Shown here: positions 1 to 12,028 of the stretch, one piece after another
How the letters are laid out: each line of letters starts with the position of its first letter
How positions within the stretch are numbered: the stretch's first letter is position 1
Assembly (NCBI GenBank): GCA_948567375.1
Contig: OX419755.1
Span: 83,284,218 to 83,348,217, forward strand
Direction of reading: 5' to 3'
Length of the DNA stretch: 64,000 bases
Source: Lunularia cruciata
Lineage: Eukaryota; Streptophyta; Marchantiopsida; Lunulariales; Lunulariaceae
The notes under the pieces: model-generated
Seen by the model: the letters and a program-made list of their open reading frames with translations, nothing else
The model's database searches: none
What the model was told of the DNA's origin: nothing
Position numbers and translations under genes: made by a program

Positions 1-1290
1 CCAAGTGGTCCAATCAGATTCCTTATGCACCCTTCTCATGTGGATCTTTATGAGGAGCTAGGACATTTTGGAGTAAAGCATACATATAGCTTACTCCAGA
101 GTCATTATTGGTGGCAGGGGATGCAGACCAAGGTATAGCAGTTTGTTGCCAGATGTGTGGTTTGTGACCAAGTTAGAGCATCATTTATGCTCTTATGCCA
201 TACACCCATTACCTATCATGGGACTGGGCTACCATTGGATTTTGGACTTTGCTAGACCTTTACCGCTGATTGTGAGACATCATTGGTATGTTTTGGTGAT
301 GGTGGAGCACTTCTCCAAGTGGATTGAGTTGGTGGCACTTCCTAACAAGTCTAGTGAAGGGACAACTTACTTGTTCTTGGATTGAGTTCTTAGTCATTTT
401 GGTGCACCAATTGAGGTTTTGAGTGATCAGGGTACAAAGTTCTTGGGGGAGTTTCAGGTCTTGTGTGACAAGGCTTTGATTGATCATTCTACTATATCCT
501 AAGATCCCCTTGAGGTAGATGGCTTAGCAGAGAGAGTGGTTCAGACGATGAAGAGAGGATTGCAAAAGTATGGTTTGCAGAGAGGCCACTTGGGAGATTG
601 GGATCTCTAGTTACCTTGGTTGGCCATGGGCTATCGGTTCAGCCGGCAAGCCTCCTTAGCATCCTTCTCTTCATACTTTCTACTCTATAGATGAGATCCA
701 GCTTTACCTACAACCATTTGTTGAGATGCTACTATAGTTTTGGACTTGGATGACCCGATGTATGGATGAGTGCATGTTCTCAACAGGCAAAGATCTTTTG
801 GAGAGTGATGCCAATGGCCTTTGAGAACTTGGCAATTGCTCAACATACAGATACTTTACGTTATGCTAGCATTCAAGGAGGAGATTATAGACCCTCGGTC
901 CCTTCAATTTCATCCAAGAGACTATGTATATCTACAACAGATAGCACCAATGATACTTGATGTTTTGACAGGCCATACTATCTTGAGAGTGCATGAGGTT
1001 TTGCCATCTAGAGTCCTTGTGTTAGAAGGACGTGATGGTGTTGTTTAGAAGGATCATGTGCACAATTGTGTGCCATGCCACCTCCCAAACATTGATGGTA
1101 CTATGGACCCACGCTTGGCACTTGTACATGCATGGTTGAGGTGTATGTTATGTGGCTCTTCTGGTGGAGCTACTACTATGTTAGTGTATGATAGTTATTC
1201 AAGAAGATGGCATATGGCATGTATGACTCCTCCCCTCATGGTGGTTCCTTAGGGATAGTGGTTATGTCCTAGATGTACTTGACCTATAGC
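1..1290 (+). mobile_element. Ty3/gypsy family A: 3' part of pol (integrase + PHD finger), decayed
   Basis: The window opens inside a Ty3/gypsy polyprotein. Translation from position 1 gives the integrase zinc-binding region: a GHFGVKHTYSLLQ stretch with the two His, then CVVCD near 155-170, the usual HHCC arrangement. The catalytic core follows (HFSKWIELVALP near 308-345; GAPIEVLSDQGTKF near 400-440), with a frame change between blocks and several in-frame stops. From about 905 comes the tail that normally follows the core (GDYVYL-like, HTILRVHEV, VLVLEGRDG, then HNCVPCHLPNIDGT), leading into a PHD-finger remnant at 1136-1285. The element enters from outside the window, so its 5' part is not visible. 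It cannot make a functional product. That this is gypsy pol is secure; the exact clade is not. Confidence 0.85.
1136..1285 (+). pseudogene. PHD finger remnant at the C-terminus of gypsy A integrase
   Basis: The residues after the integrase tail fit a PHD zinc finger: CMLC, then a short loop, LVYDSYSRRWHMAC, MTPPL, and after two stops WLCPRC. In the PHD pattern (C4-H-C3) the third and fourth Cys fall on the two Tyr of VYDSY. Both are TGT-to-TAT changes. The His, the flanking Trp, the fifth Cys and the final CPRC pair are kept. PHD fingers of this type usually read modified histone H3 tails, so in a retrotransposon integrase this would be a chromatin-targeting module like the chromodomain of chromoviruses. 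The assignment rests on the ordered Cys/His spacing and the WHMAC and TPPL signatures. Loss of two ligands and two stops show it is dead here. Confidence 0.75.
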
Positions 1291-2904
1291 TAGTTCATTC
1301 TTTATATAGTATAGATTGCAGACAGGCGACTAATGATGGGGCTCCATAGCACCCGACCTCTTGATCTTTGCCCATCACAGGGTATACCATATACTTGGAG
1401 TAGATGGCTATCTGGAGTTAGAGGGACCTAACCGCCAGCTAGAGGGGCGATTGTGGCACTTTAAAGCCTATATATGACTTATGTGTGAGTTGTGCTTCTA
1501 TAGTGTATGATGTTGACAGTGATGTATGTTGTGTAGCAAGTAGCGATGTATATATGCACGACAGTTGTCACACCATTTGTAGTGTCGTATCTAGATTGCT
1601 TGGACACTAGAGTTGCAGTGATAGTAGTTATAGTTATTTCAGCAGTTTCTCAAAGACTACTTTCCAACAATCAGATTTTGTGTTTGGGGTATTGACTTCA
1701 CAGTGGGGCCCACTGTCACTTTGCATTGTTTGCACCATCGAGTGTGCCATCAACAGGACCATTAGGGCTTCAGACCTAGCTTGAGTCCAAGGGTATACTT
1801 TCAAAGTGTAGCTCCTGAGAGCTCACTTCTTTGATGTTGAGCCTTCGAGTTCTTGGCTATGGTGGACAGAGGCCGGTGAGCGTCACCTGGATTCTCTTAG
1901 CTAGAGTGGGTGTGCCTTGACTATAATCAGTGCCCAATTGTTGGTAGTTTATAGAGTGACAGATTGAGTACTGATTTGAGTTGAGTGGATTTAAGATTTG
2001 TAAACAATCTGATTATTGTGGCACTTTAAAGCCTATGTGTGAGTTGTGCTTCAATAGTGTATGATGTTGATAGCAATGTATGTAGTGTAGCAATGTGTAT
2101 AGGCATGATAATGGCTACTCGGATTGGGCAGTTGGAGTAGAGATTGGCTAGCATGGCAATAGCTTAGAGGAGATCAGATTTGGGTGCAAAGGCTTCCACC
2201 TCATATGTTGATAGAGACACCTTGAATTTCATGTGCGGAGAAGCACATGTAGATGCCTCTACCATAGTGACTAGGACTGTAGTACGTGTTCCAAAGCCTA
2301 GAGGAGCATCAATGGAGTTGGACCCACCAAGAGGAGAGGTTGGGAGAACAAGTCAGACTTCCTCAATCTTTCACATTGAGGCCCTACAAACGTCATCCAT
2401 GGCTCTTAGACATCCTAGTGCAGGTATGGTAGGTGGTGATGAAAAAATTGAGTGCATGTATAAGCTAAATATTATAGTGAGATATTTGAAAAGGTAATCC
2501 ATTAACATTGAACAACAATTAACATTGAAGATAAATATAATAGTTGCAATTGCTAAAAATATTCTAGGAAGAAACATAAACCAATGTTAATACTTTAGAT
2601 CAAACTAATTATAAGGGAGGAAGGCATGAGATTTTGAAAATGTGTTTCTCAATTATTAACATTATTATTTACTTCTTGATAAAACAACTACCATTTAGAA
2701 TATATTTTCTTCCTAATATTAAACTTGTTAGAACACTTGTTTATTATTTATCCCTAAAAAAGTTGGAGGAACTTTGAAAGAACTTGAGAAAGGCTATTAA
2801 GGAATTATCAAAGAGAGTACTTGCCTCCAAACAAAACTAAATTGTTTGTTCTAAAAATAAATGGTTTAATTATGTCTTGATAACTATGGATTAAATAAGA
2901 GAAA
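1291..2904. other. Region downstream of gypsy A; no convincing gene
   Basis: No recognisable protein. It probably holds the 3' untranslated and LTR sequence of the gypsy A element, but I could not define LTR ends. About 110 bp near 1447-1560 recur at 2010-2115. The 105-codon open frame at 2180-2497 is preceded in frame by ATGGCTACTCGG at 2111 with two stops, and resembles no family I know. From 2500 the DNA becomes AT-rich with nothing visible. Confidence 0.5.
1447..2115 (+). repeat. Direct repeat pair (~110 bp) downstream of gypsy A pol
   Basis: Copy 1 at about 1447-1565 and copy 2 at about 2010-2115 share TGTGGCACTTTAAAGCCTAT, then GTGTGAGTTGTGCTTC, TAGTGTATGATGTTGA and AATGTATGT. They are about 560 bp apart and diverged by substitutions and small gaps. 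They may be repeated parts of one long LTR or of two adjacent LTRs. Confidence 0.7.
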
Positions 2905-2962
2905 AAGAAGAGAAAAAGGCAACCATATAGACCACATGAAGGATGCGAAGACAACATCCTTC
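2905..2962 (-). repeat. Short copy of the non-LTR element 3' tail
   Basis: Read on the minus strand this stretch gives GTCTTCGCATCCTTCATGTG, GTCTATATGGTTGCC and TTTTTC, which is the 3' end of the element at 3444-7114 with several substitutions. Only the tail is present, as expected of a severely 5'-truncated insertion. Confidence 0.6.
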
Positions 2963-3443
2963 AAAAGATAAAGTTAAAGATAAACTTTATAAAGATTCAA
3001 TTAAACCAAAGAAAAAAAATTTATCCTTTCAAGTATTTTGAATAAATGATTTCTTGGAGCAAAATTCTTCACCATGTTAGATGTTATATTTGATATTTGG
3101 CACATATTTATGTGACTAGAATATGTGTTTAATATAGTCTTTTGTACAAGGTATAGACACTTTAAATGAATGGTTCTTTTTTATATCCTTATTGGTACAT
3201 ACAAAATATTCTTATCATGGATGATATGCATAACTACTCTATGGATTATTTGGTGAATATGTTGCAATGTTTTCAAATAATAAACCAATCTACACCAAGA
3301 TAAAAAGGATTAAGACAAAAAGAGAGTATCATGTTCATGTTAAAGAAGTATTTTAATGCTTATCTAAGAAGAAATTTTATGAAATACTTAAAATGTAAAT
3401 TGTAGAAAATAAAAGTTACTTTCTTGGATTAGATGATATAGAT
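2963..3443. other. AT-rich intergenic DNA
   Basis: No open frame, RNA gene or repeat recognised here apart from the flanking retroelement tails. Confidence 0.5.
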
Positions 3444-6400
3444 CATGAAAAAGGTGACCGCATAGAAAACACAAAGGATAGGAAGACCCTATCAAGCCAT
3501 ACAAGGGAGAGACAAAATGGGTAAAATGGGTCTAAGCCCTAGTAAAGTCAACATGAGAAATCTGTCCTACCCCACCTAAGATATTTGAGCTATGCAAGTC
3601 CTACGGTCTACAAACAATTGGAGCATTTGAAGAAGCATCACCTAGTGTGATTGCTCTCCTATAGATTGCACCAACCATTGACCTTCATAGACCCATAAAC
3701 ACATATTGTCTAAAATATGCTACAAAGTATGAGAGTGAGAGTGGTACCCCATGGCGCCTAACATAATAAGATCTTGTGCACTCCTTGACAATGGGTTGAA
3801 CACCGTTTTTATCACTCTATATAACTCCAAGGCTAGGGGAACAAAGAGGTGATCTTGCTGCATACCCTTTACTTGGAGACCTTGCACTTACTGCCCATCC
3901 AAGGGAAAGGTAATCACTCTCTCCAAAAGTGTATCATATGTTGGATCCAAAACCACTACATCTGCTACTATCACCTAATCATCTTGGGCTAAGTATAAGT
4001 CTTCCTTGACATGTGTCATCTGCAAAGCATACAACTGCTCCCTCCAAGCCAGATATCCACTCTCTTGTGCCATAGCAAACACTATGTCCCTAATAGCATT
4101 GTGGGTAGCTATCCCTTGTCCTCTAAAAGGATATTGTGACATATGGACCACTGTTGCATCTAGTGTAGAACCACACTCACAAGTGAGTAATGAAGATGCA
4201 AAAGAATGGACCAAACCTAGGTGAAACCTCATCGTTGTAGAGAAAGTGGCTGGTGCAAGTAAGAATGCTTTAATGCCCTAATGCATGCTCTGGCAAGAGC
4301 CTGCACCCTTGCCGGAGTAAGAGCAAAGACATGCTTTAGTAGCCTGAGGAATGGATGAGGCAACTAAGAGAGAATGTAGCGTATCTCACACTATTACTCC
4401 ATCAAGGAAGACTGTAAACCTCTAGTCCAATCTAATGATAGTGAAGCAAAAGATGGAAGGTCGTTGCATGCCCATGAGGATAGACTATCTCTTGTCTGCC
4501 ACAATAACATATAGAGAGAAAAGGATCCTCCACCTTTATCACATAAGTCTCCAAAATAGTCTATCAACAACCACAAAATAAGAGAAAATTAGGGTTGCCG
4601 AGAGAGCCCAAGTACCCAAAAGTGCTATAGATTTCATCTCCTCCATGGATAGAAAGCCAAAACCTCCACACAAGATTGGTAGGGATGTTTATCTACATGC
4701 CAAATCCCCTATCACAAACTCAAACATCCTTGGTACAATAATATCACCAAAGACTCCCATAATCCTCCTATCAAAGGCTCTCAAACATGATATGAAGGTC
4801 AAGGAGGGGGGAATTGTGTGGAGGAGATACGTTGGTCGACAAGCAATACTAAAGGAGAGCATACCAAACCTCCAACCTATCAACAACCACAAAATAAGAG
4901 AAAAGGAGGGTTGCCAAGAGAGCCCAAGTACCCAAAAGTGCTATAGATTTCATCTCCTCCATGGATAGAAAGCCAAACCCTCCACACAAGATTGGTAGGG
5001 ATGTTTATCTACATGCCAAATCCCCTATCACACACTCAAATATCCTTGGTACAATAATATCACCAAAGACTCCCATAATCCTCCTATCAAAGGCTCTCAA
5101 ACATGATATGAAGGTCAATTAGGGGAGAATTGTATGGAGGAGATATGTTGGTCGACAAGCAATACTAAAGGAGAGCATACCAAACCTCCAACCTATCAAC
5201 AACCACAAAATAAGAGAAAAGTAGGGTTGCCAAGAGAGCCCAAGTACCCAAAAGTGCTATAGATTTCATCTCCTCCATGGATAGAAAGCCAAACCCTCCA
5301 CAAAAGATTGGTAGGGATGTTTATCTACATGCCAAATCCCCTATCACACACTCAAACATCCTTGGTACAATAATATCACCAAAGACTCCCATAATCCTCC
5401 TTTCAAAGGCTCTCAAACGTGATATGAAGGTCAAGGAGGGAGGAATTATGTGGAGGAGATACGTTGGTTGACAAGAAATACTAGAGGAGAGCATACCAAA
5501 TTTCACCTATAGATCTCCTAGAAATAGAAGGTCATCCATATGGAGAGCATCATCTACAAGGGCAACATCTAAGAAGCATGTGACAAAATCCTTGGATCCT
5601 ACCAGCACTTTAAGAACACATAGTCCATCTATAGATGTGATACACCTCTCTTGAAGCTCAAGGGAGGAAGGGATACCTAAAGGGGACCATGCCTTCATTT
5701 TGACACCTTGACTCTCAAGCCTACTAGATGTAGTTTGGTAGTAAATTGGTCAAAGGCCTGGCTAATCTGATCTATAGGACCCATGATGTGTATCATCTAC
5801 CAAGGAGAGAAATATGTAACTTAGCATGGCCAAAGTAGCAGAAAAGAGAGCTCTAAAGTGAGCCATGGAAAATAAGGGTCCTCCTAAAAGATCTCCCTAA
5901 TGTGTACCAACAATTGACTCTAAGATGGTGACTGCTTCCTATGAACAACCGTGCTGGTAGTAAAGAGAAGCATGAGAGCTAGAAAAAAAACTGCACAAAA
6001 GGAATAAGTCTCTCCAAGGATCCATCAGCCTCCCTAAGCTCTCTAAAGATGGATGCTCATGAGACACTATTAAAAATGTTCTCAACATCCACTTCTAGGA
6101 TGATCTACTTTGGATGGATATCTAGGAGTGCCCAAATGCCTAGAGATATAGCCTCATATCCTCCAAGTGTAGCTAATCTAAACTGATGTGGAATAAGGTG
6201 TTGTCAAAAGTGAGAATGATGCTAAAGAACAATGGTTCAACTGACCAAGCACAAAAAGATCTCTCCAAGAGCAATAGATCCAATGCTCCCCATGTCACTT
6301 TCTATTGCAAGAAGTCAACTAGCACCTAATACCCAACTAATAGACATAGGAATGTCTCTTCTCACTATTGCTATAGCCACTTAAAAAAACTTGGTAAAAC

Positions 6401-7114
6401 CACTAAAAGAATAATCTACGTGAAAGCAATCTCTAAGATGCTCATATACCATCCTTGACAAGCCTCTTGAGGAAAGATGAGAGGCAATGCACAATGCTTA
6501 TGCAAAAAGTGACCTATCAAGACATAAAGGTTGCTAAGGTTGATAATCTAAGACCTCTAGTGGTAATCCTTCTCCTGCTATAGGATGTAATGAGCATGGG
6601 GAGAAGATAGTGTCTCATCTATAGGACTAGCCATAGACAAAGGGTATAATGCTCGTGTTGCTCTACTAAACTCTCCTGCCTAATCCAATGTACTACACCG
6701 TTGTAATCAAATTGGACTTTGTAATATCCTATGGGTAAAACTATCTCCTAAAACATGCAGCACTAACAAACTCCTCTTATAGGGCCACCCAATCTTTTGC
6801 TCAAAATTGATGAAATCTAGCAGCCACCTCACTATGCCCTGCATGTCCTCCTCGAGTATAACAAAGACACCATCAAGGGAGTAAGAAGAATAGGAACCAT
6901 GCTTACTCATCCAAGGAATCATGTGCCAAACAATCAAGTGGTAGACAAAAAGCCTATCTAGCCTCATCACGGAGTGTATGGGGTAGCCTATGGAATAAAT
7001 GTGGACATGGAAAATTAGTCTCAAATAACCCAAAAATGCAATCCTCTTGAGAAGCTAACCACTCCTATGACTCAATTTGTATCCTTAGAATGGTCAAAAA
7101 AGGGGTAGAGGAAG
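3444..7114 (-). mobile_element. Decayed non-LTR retrotransposon with RT, Cys/His knuckle and endonuclease-like tail
   Basis: Read on the minus strand from 7114 down, fragments of one polyprotein appear in order. First comes an RT palm: VDVENIFNSVS near 6090-6120, a GTH*GDLLGGPLFSMAHFRAL block near 5925-5860, and the catalytic FLSLVDDTHHGS near 5810-5775, where the usual Ala before DD is Val. Then come RT thumb-like stretches (AWSPLGIPSSLEL near 5690; TYLLHIIPPSLTFISRLRAF). At 4232-3975 lies a C-x-C-x9-H knuckle (CECGSTLDATVVH) followed by ATHNAIRDIVFAMAQ, and then ADVVVLDPT, which resembles the PD-(D/E)xK nuclease tails of some non-LTR elements. A noncoding stretch follows, ending in a conserved tail at 3530-3444. 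Many stops and frameshifts make it a pseudogene. The gypsy B insertion bounds its 5' side. The RT call is strong; the endonuclease type is an inference. Confidence 0.75.
4561..5505 (-). repeat. 316-bp tandem triplication inside the RT thumb region
   Basis: Three head-to-tail copies of a 316-bp unit; the landmark CTCCATGGATAGAAAGCC recurs with its ATG at 4645, 4961 and 5277, exactly 316 bases apart. Copies differ by only a few substitutions and a small indel. Each encodes on the minus strand the same RT-thumb peptide (TYLLH.IPPSLTFIS). Because 316 is not a multiple of 3, the repeat breaks the frame, so it arose after the element lost coding function or destroyed it. Confidence 0.92.
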
Positions 7115-7556
7115 TGTAACAATATGGAGTCCAACAATGAAGTTAGTTAGGGCTAACGAAGTAGCGAATAGGCCAAATTTCTAGATTCTAAATTCTAGCA
7201 AATAAGCCAAATTTTCTAAATACTAGAAGTAAGTAGGAAGCTTCTTGAGAAGCTTCCCGTCTAGCTTAGCTTGCACCCCAAGTATGTAGCTTCTAGAAGG
7301 AAGCGTCTAGAAGCTTCCAACTAGCTTAGCTTACACGCAAAGTCAATGGCTTCTTGAGAAGCTCCCCGGTTAACTTGGCTTGCAATCCAAGAAAGAGGTT
7401 CAAGGAGGCCTCTTGAGAAGCTTCTCAAGAGCCTTGTATGTTCCTTATACATACCAAAGCCAAAGCTCATGTTAGGCATTTGGAGTTTTCCACACTCGAG
7501 TGTCCCAATGTGATATTCCATTCTCCTATTTCTCTCCTTGGTCTTGGTCTTCTACA
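7115..7556 (+). repeat. 5' LTR of family B element
   Basis: 442 bp, TG...CA. It contains TTAGCTTGCA-type repeats and several heat-shock-element-like blocks (for example TTCTAGAA at 7291 and TCTAGAAGCTTC at 7306). The TATA box is weaker here than in the other LTRs (CCTTATACATACC near 7442). Confidence 0.9.
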
Positions 7557-10500
7557 TTAGTATCAGAGCAAGAATGGGATGGATGGAATTTATGGACCAT
7601 GAAATCCATTTTCATCAAACTATTGGGATTTTCATGTGTGGGTATTACCCAAGCATCATTTCACATAGTTGATCACCTCATGCTTTGGGCAGAATTTTTT
7701 GAATGTGATTCCCTTGTCCGAGAAACCCTTGGTACTTCTTGTTGTAACTTATAGAGAATGGTAGACGTGTTGCATCTATGTGTTAATAAATTAGATAAAT
7801 TGGGAGTAGTGTGATAGAGTAGTAGCCATGGTAGCAATGCTTGAGGTTATCATTATTATGTTGTAACAAATCAAGCACCTTACTTGATTGTTGGATGAAC
7901 AAAACCATCAACAACAACAACAACATGTAGAAAGAACACCAATTTGAGAAAGAGAAGACCAAATCCAAAATCCAATTTCCAAAACCCAAGGTATATGAAG
8001 GCAAGAATCTTCTAGGTGTAAAGGAGAATTTTTTGTTTGACAAAGTTAAAGCAGATTGACCTTGTAAGAAGTTACATCATGCAATTCCATAACACCATCA
8101 TGCAAATTCTAGATATTCTACAAGGTGAAGCTCTAGATCAATTTATGTGTCGCTTCAAGTCATGAACCAAATTAGAGGTAACTATGCAAGAGCTACAACA
8201 CTTGGAGGAAGCCATGTAGTTGGTTGAACGCTTTGATTCCTTGATTGCAACAACTTGGTCTTGAACTTGACCTCCATAGAACCTTCTAATACACTACATA
8301 CAAGTGGAAAAGCTTGCACTTATTGAGATTGATGCCATTCAAAGGAGACCACTTGGCACCACAAATGGAGAAAAATATGATAAAATGATGATTTTTTCTA
8401 TTGTTGCCAAATTGGACATTGCATCATTGAATGTCCACTCAAGAATGGGCAACCTCAACAAGTTGTCTAGATGGAGTTTGTGAAGCAGAATGATCAGGGA
8501 AACAAAGAATCCCATTATGAGATTTTGAGCTGCATACTAGGAACATGATTAGTTCCAATGGGATCAAAGGCTCAATCTATGCAAGTTTGCTTCACTTGCA
8601 AGGTATGATATCTAATAGTGGTTGTAGGATTTTGGTTGATTTTGAAGTTTAGAGAATTGCATGTCCATGCAATTAGCAAAGGAATTATATTTTCTTATCA
8701 AGCTAATAATTGAAATAGATTGATGATGGTGGATGGTAGAAAAGGTTTTGCATTCCGTACCTCACATCCTATTACATTCAAGATTGGAAAGGAGTATTTG
8801 GAATGTATGAGGTTTGTAGTGGTACCTCTACACTATGACATCATTTTGGGTCTACCTTGGCTTGAATCTCATAAGGTTCAATCTGATTGGATCTAATGAT
8901 AAATTCAAGTACAACATCAAGGTAGGAATTTTCAAGTAGGTTACCTGGTGCCTTTGAGTAATACACCTAAGAATAGTCACTCCCAAGATGAGAAGTTTGT
9001 CAATGAAGTAGTTATAGAACAAGCTTTGGAGGAAGATAAATCTGTTTTTGCAATGCGGATCAAGCCAATTACACAAGGAGAATCTGAGGAGGGTCAAGAG
9101 CCTCACCAAGCAATGGTTGATCAAATAGTTTAGGAGTTTGCAAATGTGTTTTTGGATAATCTGCCAAAGGGATTACCCTTCGATTGTGATATGCCTTTCA
9201 AGATTGAGTTATTGCCAAGGAGTACTCCAATGAGTAGACCAATCTATTGACTCTCACCAAAGGAGTTGGAGGAGTCGCGAATAACACTTATAGAGTTTTT
9301 AGAGAAGGATTTCATATGACATAGTACATCTCCTTGGGGAACATCGATACTATTTGTTCCAAAGAAGGATAGAGGACTTTATTTCTATATTGATTACCGT
9401 GGGCTTAGTAAACAAACAATGAAGAATGCATATCTTGTGCCTTGAATTGATGACATGCTTGATCAATTGAGTGGAGTATGATACTTCTCCAAGTTAAATC
9501 TCCATAGTTGCTATTGGCAAATCCCCATTGATAGTAGGTTGTGCAAAAGACTATCTTTTGCACGAAGTATGGGCATTTTGAATGGAGAGTTCTACCTTTT
9601 GGGCTCACTAATGCTCCAATAGTCTTCATGGATCAGATGCATTGGGTGTTGGATGGACTATTAGATTGATACACGGTGGTGTTCTTGGATGACATTTTAA
9701 TCTATAGCAAGATAGAGGTAGAACACGCAAATCATGTACGAGAAATCCTAAGGCAACAACATCAATGGAAGGTTTTATTCCAAGAGGTCAAAGTGTACCT
9801 TTTGGCAGAAGGAAGTTATCTTCTTGGGTCAAAAGATCTCATCAGAAGGGATCAAGATGGAAGAGGAGAAAATCAAAGCCATTAATGATTGGCCTACTCC
9901 AAAGAATACCATAGAGGTGCAAGCATTTAATGGATTGGCAAGTTTTTATTGATGGTTCATCTATTATTATGCATACATGGCAGCACCATTGATTGACCTC
10001 TTGGAGAAAAACTCAAGCTTTCAATGGACCACCAAGCATGAAGAAGCATTCCAGAAGCTGGAGCATATGGTGTCTTCAAGACCTATTCTTCAACTATATG
10101 ATCTTCAACTACCTTATGTGGTTGACTTTGATGCTTCTAACTTTGCCATTGGAGTTGTGTTGTAGTCAGAATTCCCAAATGGGCTACATCTCATTGCCTT
10201 TGTGTCTTGCTGATTAAACACTATAGAAAGGAATTACTCTACAAAAGATTGGGAACAATTAGCAATGGTATATGCCACCAAGACATGGAGGCATTATCTT
10301 TTGGGAAAACAAGTGATCATGCAAACCGATCACAAACTCTTGTTGCAGATATTACATTTGGAACACATGAAGAGTCGATATCATCGATAAGAGGAGCAAC
10401 TCCAATTGTTTGACATCAAACTTGAGTACAAACCCAATTGGTTCCATGTCATCCCTGATGCTCTATCATGACAACCTAATTTGAAATCTCTTCCTCTCAT

Positions 10501-12028
10501 CACGATGGAAATTACAACAATGTCAGTCAACTCCAAGGTCCAAATTAAGTTTAGGATAACTCTACAACAAGAACCCTTCTTTAAGATAGTACAAGGTTGC
10601 CTCGCAACATGCAACAAGGAGTACAACACCTTCTCCTTCAAGGAAGGCCTTCTATTCCATAAGGACCGGATATATGTTCCAGCCAAGGATGATCTTTGAC
10701 TTGTGTGCCTCCAAGAAGCCCATAACTTACCAATCACTTGTCACATGGGTGTAGAAAAGACCTTGGGTACCCTCCAACACCAATTGTGGTGGCCCAACAT
10801 GGCATGAGATATTTGAGATTTTGTCCAATCTTGTTAAAGCTACCAACGTAACAAAGCCATCAACCAAAAACCGAGTGGACTCCTTCAATCACTTCCCATT
10901 CTATCTACTCAATGGGAACAAGTGAGCTTAGATCTCATTACATCCTTACCCAAGACAAAGCAAGGTCACACAAAATAGTGGTGTTTGTAGATAAGCTTAG
11001 TAAGCAAATCCATTTGGCACCAACCTTTGATATCATGGATACTCCAACATTAGCACAGATCTACTTTGACACTATCTTCAAGCATCATGGGATGCCTTGT
11101 GTACTCATCTCTAGCCGTGATCCTTGATTCATTGGAAAATCTTGGCAAGCACTCTTTTAGATACTTGGCACCAAGCTTGCTTTGTCCATGACCTATCATC
11201 CTCAAACTGATGGACAAATTGAAAGTGCAAATTGTACCTTGGAGGATATGCTTCATGCCTTTGTCAATATTCACCATACCAACTAGAATGAATGTCTTGC
11301 ACCTGTGGGGTTTGCATACAATAATTCCAAACAAGCAAGCACCAAATTCTCTCTTTTCTTCTTCAATTTTGGCCAAGATCCACTTGTTCCAAAATCTCTT
11401 CTTATTCCCTCTCTATCTCATGTCTCTCATCCTTCCAACTTCTTGACCACCATATTCCATTCCCTCCAACGAGCCAAATCTCATCTCCTTGTTGCTCAAA
11501 ATTGTCAAAAACAATATGCAAACCACCATCGTTGTGATCTCACCTTCAAGTTGGTGATAAGATCATGCTCTTGTCCAATAACCTACTCCTCACACTTGAT
11601 ACCCAAGTCCGTAAACTTGCTCCTAATTGGATAGGACCCTTTGATGTCACCCAAATCATTTCTCATGTTGCTTATCGACTTGCCTTGCCTTGTCTTGTCA
11701 TATGCACATCTATCTTGTCTTTCACATTTCCAAGTTGAAACCCTTTGTTCCTAACCCATCTTCTTTTTCCTCTCATGTCCAACCTCCTCTTCCTCCTCCC
11801 GTCCCTATCAATGATCATGAGGAGTACAAAGTTGATCATATCAACCCATGTGACAACATTCAATGAGGCTTCCGACAATATACAAAGTAAATGGTCCTTT
11901 GGAAAGGGTATCCTCTTCATGATACCACATGGGAACCTATTTCACATCTCCAAAATGCACAAATGTCCATCCAAGAGTTTAAAGCTTCAATTGTGAGAAA
12001 GACATCACCAACTAGCGGTGGGGGGATA

